A stretch of DNA of 8,289 nucleotides from assembly GCA_017543005.1 (NCBI GenBank), contig JAFWEA010000150.1, forward strand, positions 1-8,289, written 5' to 3'. Positions within the stretch are counted from its first letter, which is position 1. Every line of letters begins with the position of its first letter. The notes under the pieces are model-generated. The model worked only from the letters and a program-made list of their open reading frames with translations. It had not been told where the DNA came from and ran no database searches. The position numbers and the translations under genes were made by a program. This document shows positions 5,331 through 8,289 of this stretch, piece after piece. The stretch is from Solobacterium sp. Its GTDB lineage: Bacteria; Bacillota_I; Bacilli_A; Erysipelotrichales; Erysipelotrichaceae.

Positions 5331-6497
5331 TCAGTCTGCGAATTCACTGATGCGGACAACCGCGTTGGCCAGCACTTCTGTCTGTTCGTAGATACTTTCG
5401 ACCAGAGCGTATTCCTTCTCGGTGTGATTGAACTGCCCCCGGACACCGACGGAACAGATGGCCGGTACACCTGCCAGGGCAATGTGAGAAGCGTCTGAGC
5501 CGCCGCCGAAACGGACTGCTTCACGTGCTTCATAGCCGAGTTCCACCGCAATATCAGAAACAAATGCGGCCAGTTTCCGGTTCTCTTCACTTGGCTCAAA
5601 CGGCGGCATGTATTCTTCAAAGGAAACTTCAGACGTGCAGCCTTCGATGAAGCTGTCCGCGGCAATTGCCTCCATGGCAGCCATGATCCGACGCCGTTCA
5701 CTCATCAGCGTAGTCCTGCCGTCGATCATCAAGGTACAGACCGGCGGAACACTGTTCAGCATTGTGCCGCCTTCAATCTTGGTGACAATCACAGTCGTCC
5801 CCTTATCGATGTCAGTAAGTGCTTCAATCAGTGGGATCTTATGCGCCGCTTCGGTAACAGCGCTTCTGCCGCGCAGGAAGTCACTGCCGGAATGCGCCCC
5901 GACCCCGTGGATTGTCATCTTCGTCATGACATCACCCCGGCGGCCGACGGTGATGGACGGCTCCGGCGGGCCGGATTCCATGTTGAAATCACACAGTGCA
6001 CCCGGTGCGAGTTCTGCCATGATTTCACCGGCTCTGCCGCCGCTGTGACCTTTTTCCTCATCCCCCATGAACATGATCCGGATCGGCCGTTCTGCCCAGC
6101 CCAATTCATTCAGCATCCTGCAGATATGATATGTGATGGCTATGCCGCCTTTCATGTCATGGCAGCCCAGGCCGCGGGCATGTCCCTGCTCATCAATACG
6201 GAAAGGGTGATCACCCGGAAGCGGAACAGTATCGTAATGGCCGGTAAACAGAACCGGCTTGCCGGGACGGTCTATGCCCAGGGTGCCAAACAGCACAGGT
6301 CCGTTGGTTTCGCTGACTTCATGTTTTTCCACCTCGAAACCGATGTCTTTGAACAATGTCATCAGACTGCTGCAGCAGTTTTCCAGGTCTTCTTTCTGAT
6401 TGACTTTGCTGGGTGTATTCACAATATCCCGCCAGGTCGCAAGGATTTCATCCCGGTGCGTCTGTACGTAATCATGAATCTCTTTGCGTAAATCCAT
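5331..6497 (-). CDS. M20-family metallopeptidase (carboxypeptidase G2/ArgE/DapE type)
   Basis: A 388-residue di-zinc amidohydrolase that cleaves N-acyl or C-terminal amide bonds of amino acids or small peptides, probably cytoplasmic (no signal peptide seen). Full metal site visible: H87 and D89 in FTGHYDTV, bridging D114 in LGCHDMKGG, general base E147 with ligand E148 in FMGDEEKGHSGG, E174 in FNMESG, and H358 in QFNHTEKEYA. The middle insert (about 190-300), with GVGAHSGSDFLRGRSA and EGGTMLNSVPP, is the dimerization domain of the carboxypeptidase G2 subgroup. Start at 6497 is supported by AAAGGAGG 5 nt upstream. It has its own leader downstream of the permease terminator and is followed by a permease remnant. 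In the overlapping C-terminal 73 residues it is about three-quarters identical to the partial peptidase at the right edge, so the two are paralogues. The substrate is unknown; the listed family names are alternatives. Confidence 0.92.
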   Translation of the reverse strand: MDLRKEIHDYVQTHRDEILATWRDIVNTPSKVNQKEDLENCCSSLMTLFKDIGFEVEKHEVSETNGPVLFGTLGIDRPGKPVLFTGHYDTVPLPGDHPFRIDEQGHARGLGCHDMKGGIAITYHICRMLNELGWAERPIRIMFMGDEEKGHSGGRAGEIMAELAPGALCDFNMESGPPEPSITVGRRGDVMTKMTIHGVGAHSGSDFLRGRSAVTEAAHKIPLIEALTDIDKGTTVIVTKIEGGTMLNSVPPVCTLMIDGRTTLMSERRRIMAAMEAIAADSFIEGCTSEVSFEEYMPPFEPSEENRKLAAFVSDIAVELGYEAREAVRFGGGSDASHIALAGVPAICSVGVRGQFNHTEKEYALVESIYEQTEVLANAVVRISEFAD

Positions 6498-6524
6498 AGA
6501 AACCTCCTTTTCCTATATAGCCTC

Positions 6525-6567
6525 ATTTTCCAAAAAACAATTACGAGAAAATGTAATGTCTGCTACA
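6525..6567 (-). promoter_or_regulatory. Candidate Crp-family operator upstream of the left peptidase gene
   Basis: TGTAA-TGTCTG-CTACA at 6552-6567 has the same TGT-N10-ACA form as the site at 2727-2742. Read on the minus strand, both end in TTACA nearest their gene. A weak -10-like GAAAAT (6530-6525) lies where a class II promoter would place it, giving a start near 6518 just before the ribosome binding site. An alternative -10, TATATA at 6519-6514, would start transcription inside the Shine-Dalgarno and is unlikely. TGT-N10-ACA alone is expected about twice by chance in a window this size. Confidence 0.3.
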
Positions 6568-6750
6568 CTTGACAAAATCACAAAGTTTTTTTGTATTATT
6601 CAAGAATTATAAACTGATTCCGCAGAAGAACCGTTTCAGGGGATGCATTCCTGTCTGACTGTCAATCGCTTTAGCAGTGTAATGTTGACCGGCCTCACAG
6701 TTTGTTCTGAGATGGTGCGAACAGTTCTCTTCTCTGTTCAGAAAGTATGG
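6568..6750. other. Gene-free leader region between permease terminator and left peptidase gene
   Basis: I find no convincing gene here. On the minus strand there is a consensus TATAAT (6611-6606) with a poor -35, a possible distant peptidase promoter with a leader of about 100 nt. On the plus strand TTGACA (6569-6574) faces TATTAT (6594-6599) at 19 bp, but no plus-strand gene follows. Three short complementary blocks, TGTTC (6703-6707), GAACAG (6719-6724) and CTGTTC (6734-6739), allow the middle one to pair with either neighbour. Confidence 0.4.
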
Positions 6751-6777
6751 AAAAACAGGAATCCCGAAGGACTCCTG
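6751..6777 (-). terminator. Rho-independent terminator of the permease gene
   Basis: On the minus strand the arms CAGGAGTCC and GGATTCCTG (6777-6769 and 6764-6756) pair fully, with one G-U wobble, around a UUCG tetraloop closed by C-G, an especially stable loop. TTTTT follows (6755-6751). The hairpin starts 26 nt after the permease stop codon. On the plus strand the wobble becomes an A-C mismatch, so it is directional. Confidence 0.92.
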
Positions 6778-6803
6778 ATTCTGCTGAATATATGTTCTTT
6801 GTC

Positions 6804-7991
6804 TCAGAGCATTCCGATGACAATACCGGCCAGCACGACCGACAGCACGGTAACAACCGTGATACCGCCGAGAACGTACGGAACGGAAAGGGTGTCTTCG
6901 ATATAGGTCTTTTCATCCGGTGTCTGGCCGACTGCTTCGGCAACTTCACGGCAGATGACGACATTGGACGGGAAACCCAGGAACTGCTCAACACCGATAC
7001 CCATGGCCAGATCCTTGTCACCGACAAGTTTCCAGACCGGCAGGACGTAGCTGATCAGGGCGATACCGGCAACGGCGAAGGCAAACAGGACGACTGTCTG
7101 GAAAGCCATCGTACCGAGGTCGGACAGAGAAACGTTGGCCAGGGACGGGATGATACCGCCGAAGACGGCAACCATCAGCAGGCCATACGCCTGGGAACGC
7201 TGCAGCGGACGCGGCGGGAAGAAACCGCCAAGACCGGAAACGGAACCGAGCAGCAGGCACCAGATCGAGTAGTTGACCGGGGTCAGACCGCCGAGGACTC
7301 TGCCCAGCCAGGCTGCGCAGGCAACAACAGCCATCTGCACATTCGCTGTATAGAGACCCGGGTGTGTTTCCCAGAAAGTCTTCTTGGCATTCGGATCGGC
7401 ATTGCCGCTCTGCTTTGCCTTGAGTTCTGCCATGTACTTGGCCGGATCCTTGCGGAATTCAACCATCAGCTTGTTGGCATACTTCAGACCCATCGCGGAA
7501 GCGATCGGGGCACCGACGAACTTCTGGACGGAGTAGATAACTGCGCACAGGGCGGCAGCAGTGGTCAGGCCTCTTTCAGCAGCAGCCTGAGTCATCAGGG
7601 TAGTAGCCATCGCTGCACCGTTGATAACCGGCATACCGACGAGAACGGTATCCATGCCGATGATCGGCGCCGCAACCAGCATCAGGAGGCAGGAAGCGAT
7701 CATGCACGCCGCTGCCATGGCAACGACACGCCATTCCTTGACCATCTGCTTGATGTTGATGGTGGAACCCATGTTGAACAGGACCATGCCGGTCGCGAGG
7801 TTGGCCATCTGGCTCAGACCTGCCTGGCTGATGACATCCGGCGGCAGCACGCCTGCCAGGAACAGCACCAGGAAGATGAGCATGACCATCATCATGCCGG
7901 AGAGTTTGCCTTTGGTAAAGAAACCGATGATATCGCCGAAGCCGAAGATCAGCATGACGACGGCGAAAAAGAAATACATTGAACTGAACAT
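6804..7991 (-). CDS. GltS-like multi-pass membrane permease
   Basis: A 395-residue, very hydrophobic protein. Hydrophobic segments at about 5-25, 31-52, 64-78, 89-112, 115-135, 143-167, then a charged loop (about 168-214), then 216-236, 241-262, 269-288, 294-322, 329-347 and 370-395. This two-halves-plus-central-loop plan, with a semi-polar segment in each half (PVINGAAMATT and VEQFLGFPSN) where sodium/glutamate symporter GltS has its re-entrant pore loops, suggests an ESS/GltS-type secondary transporter. I recognise the plan rather than a close family, so substrate and coupling ion are inference. The ATG at 7991 has AAAGGGGA upstream, a fair ribosome site. It lies 60 nt downstream of an M20 peptidase gene, with no obvious promoter between, so the two are probably one operon. 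The context suggests import of the peptidase substrate or export of a product. A UUCG-loop terminator follows. Confidence 0.8.
   Translation of the reverse strand: MFSSMYFFFAVVMLIFGFGDIIGFFTKGKLSGMMMVMLIFLVLFLAGVLPPDVISQAGLSQMANLATGMVLFNMGSTINIKQMVKEWRVVAMAAACMIASCLLMLVAAPIIGMDTVLVGMPVINGAAMATTLMTQAAAERGLTTAAALCAVIYSVQKFVGAPIASAMGLKYANKLMVEFRKDPAKYMAELKAKQSGNADPNAKKTFWETHPGLYTANVQMAVVACAAWLGRVLGGLTPVNYSIWCLLLGSVSGLGGFFPPRPLQRSQAYGLLMVAVFGGIIPSLANVSLSDLGTMAFQTVVLFAFAVAGIALISYVLPVWKLVGDKDLAMGIGVEQFLGFPSNVVICREVAEAVGQTPDEKTYIEDTLSVPYVLGGITVVTVLSVVLAGIVIGML
6806..6829 (-). repeat. 24-bp exact direct repeat, permease 3' end (partner at 5225-5248)
   Basis: These bases encode the final GIVIGML of the permease and the start of its stop codon. 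They recur exactly and in the same orientation at 5225-5248, about 1.58 kb to the left. Together with the flanking lower-grade similarity (5165-5262 against about 6745-6843) and the paralogous peptidase genes, they mark a tandem duplication of the peptidase-permease block rather than an insertion-sequence repeat. Confidence 0.85.
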
Positions 7992-8022
7992 ATTTTTTCC
8001 CCTTTTTTATCTGCCAGTTATG

Positions 8023-8041
8023 AGATGCGCAGAACGCATCT
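8023..8041 (-). other. Intercistronic hairpin between peptidase and permease genes
   Basis: A perfect 7-bp inverted repeat AGATGCG / CGCATCT with a 5-nt loop lies in the 60-nt spacer. No T-tract follows directly on the minus strand, so it is not a standard terminator. It could stabilise or process the message, or tune permease expression. In the homologous spacer of the left copy the sequence has changed and only a 5-bp AAATG/CATTT stem with a 9-nt loop can form. Confidence 0.4.
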
Positions 8042-8051
8042 GAAAGCCTTG

Positions 8052-8289
8052 TTATTCGCCGAGTCGGGCAGCGAATTCATCGATGCGGACAACCGCATTG
8101 GCCAGCAGTTCGGTTCTTTCGAAGATGCTCTCCTTGAGGGCATATTCTTTTTCCGTGTGGTTGAACTGGCCGCGGACACCGATCGAGCAGATGGTCGGTA
8201 CACCGGCAATGGTGATGTGGGATGCGTCAGAACCGCCGCCCAGGGTAACGGTATCCATCTTCCCCCAGCCGAGTTCTTCGGAGATATCC
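8052..8289 (-). CDS. M20-family metallopeptidase, C-terminal part (gene runs off the right edge)
   Basis: The last 78 codons of a second M20 peptidase, a paralogue of the one at 5331-6497. The overlapping 73 residues are about three-quarters identical, including GGGSDASHI and VRGQFNHTEKEYAL with the C-terminal zinc-ligand histidine. It ends four residues later (AARLGE instead of AD). Catalytic residues other than that histidine lie outside the window. It is the upstream gene of the peptidase-permease pair. The differences cluster in the stretch before GGGSD and in conservative changes, which fits an old duplication with both copies under selection. Confidence 0.9.
   Translation of the reverse strand, partial: DISEELGWGKMDTVTLGGGSDASHITIAGVPTICSIGVRGQFNHTEKEYALKESIFERTELLANAVVRIDEFAARLGE

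Noticed and set aside
5225..6829. The direct repeats as ends of an insertion sequence or transposon
   Set aside because: No transposase lies between them, they are not terminal inverted repeats, and they correspond to the coding end of the permease.
6643..6906. An 87-codon plus-strand open frame in the gene-free region
   Set aside because: It has no ribosome site, overlaps the 3' end and terminator of the permease gene on the opposite strand, and resembles no known protein; a promoter-like TTGACA upstream is not enough.
6747..7982. A 411-codon plus-strand open frame opposite the permease gene
   Set aside because: Same codon-register effect. The product is extremely polar and His/Asp/Gln-rich, the expected mirror image of a hydrophobic membrane protein.

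Overview
The window looks like chromosomal DNA of an anaerobic, low-to-middle GC Bacillota (Firmicutes). The grounds are strong AGGAGG-type ribosome binding sites on most genes, compact operons closed by hairpin-plus-T-tract terminators, AT-rich intergenic stretches, and the gene set itself: malonate decarboxylase, an ATP-type PfkA, an Asp/Glu racemase and M20 peptidases. Coding strands largely avoid TTA, CTA and TCA codons. I cannot name the genus from the sequence. I saw no rRNA, tRNA, CRISPR array, transposase or phage gene.

Layout, left to right. (1) 1-546, minus: the first 182 codons of mdcA, the alpha subunit of malonate decarboxylase, which leaves the window at the left edge. Its leader holds two small inverted repeats. 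(2) 685-2658, minus: a two-gene operon, a class V PLP enzyme followed 9 nt later by an Asp/Glu racemase-family protein, closed by a 16-bp hairpin terminator. (3) 2881-4052, plus: a Crp/Fnr-family regulator, divergent from that operon, followed 8 nt later by an ElaA-like GNAT acetyltransferase. A bidirectional terminator separates this pair from (4) 4093-5088, minus: pfkA with its own promoter. (5) 5171-8289, minus: a duplicated peptidase-permease cassette. The right copy is M20 peptidase (partial, at the window edge), permease and terminator. The left copy is an intact M20 peptidase followed by a short remnant of the permease 3' end and a diverged but still well-formed terminator.

How the genes may work together (inference): the PLP enzyme and racemase probably act on the same amino-acid-like compound. 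The divergent Crp/Fnr protein is the obvious candidate regulator. A 16-bp TGT-N10-ACA site sits at what would be the -41.5 position of the aminotransferase promoter, and a similar site lies upstream of the intact peptidase gene. The M20 peptidases and the GltS-like permease suggest uptake and hydrolysis of an N-acyl amino acid or small peptide. With malonate decarboxylase next door, the region reads as a catabolic block for carboxylates and amino-acid derivatives next to a housekeeping glycolytic gene. The best-supported unusual observation is the peptidase-permease duplication with a permease fossil whose terminator has survived.
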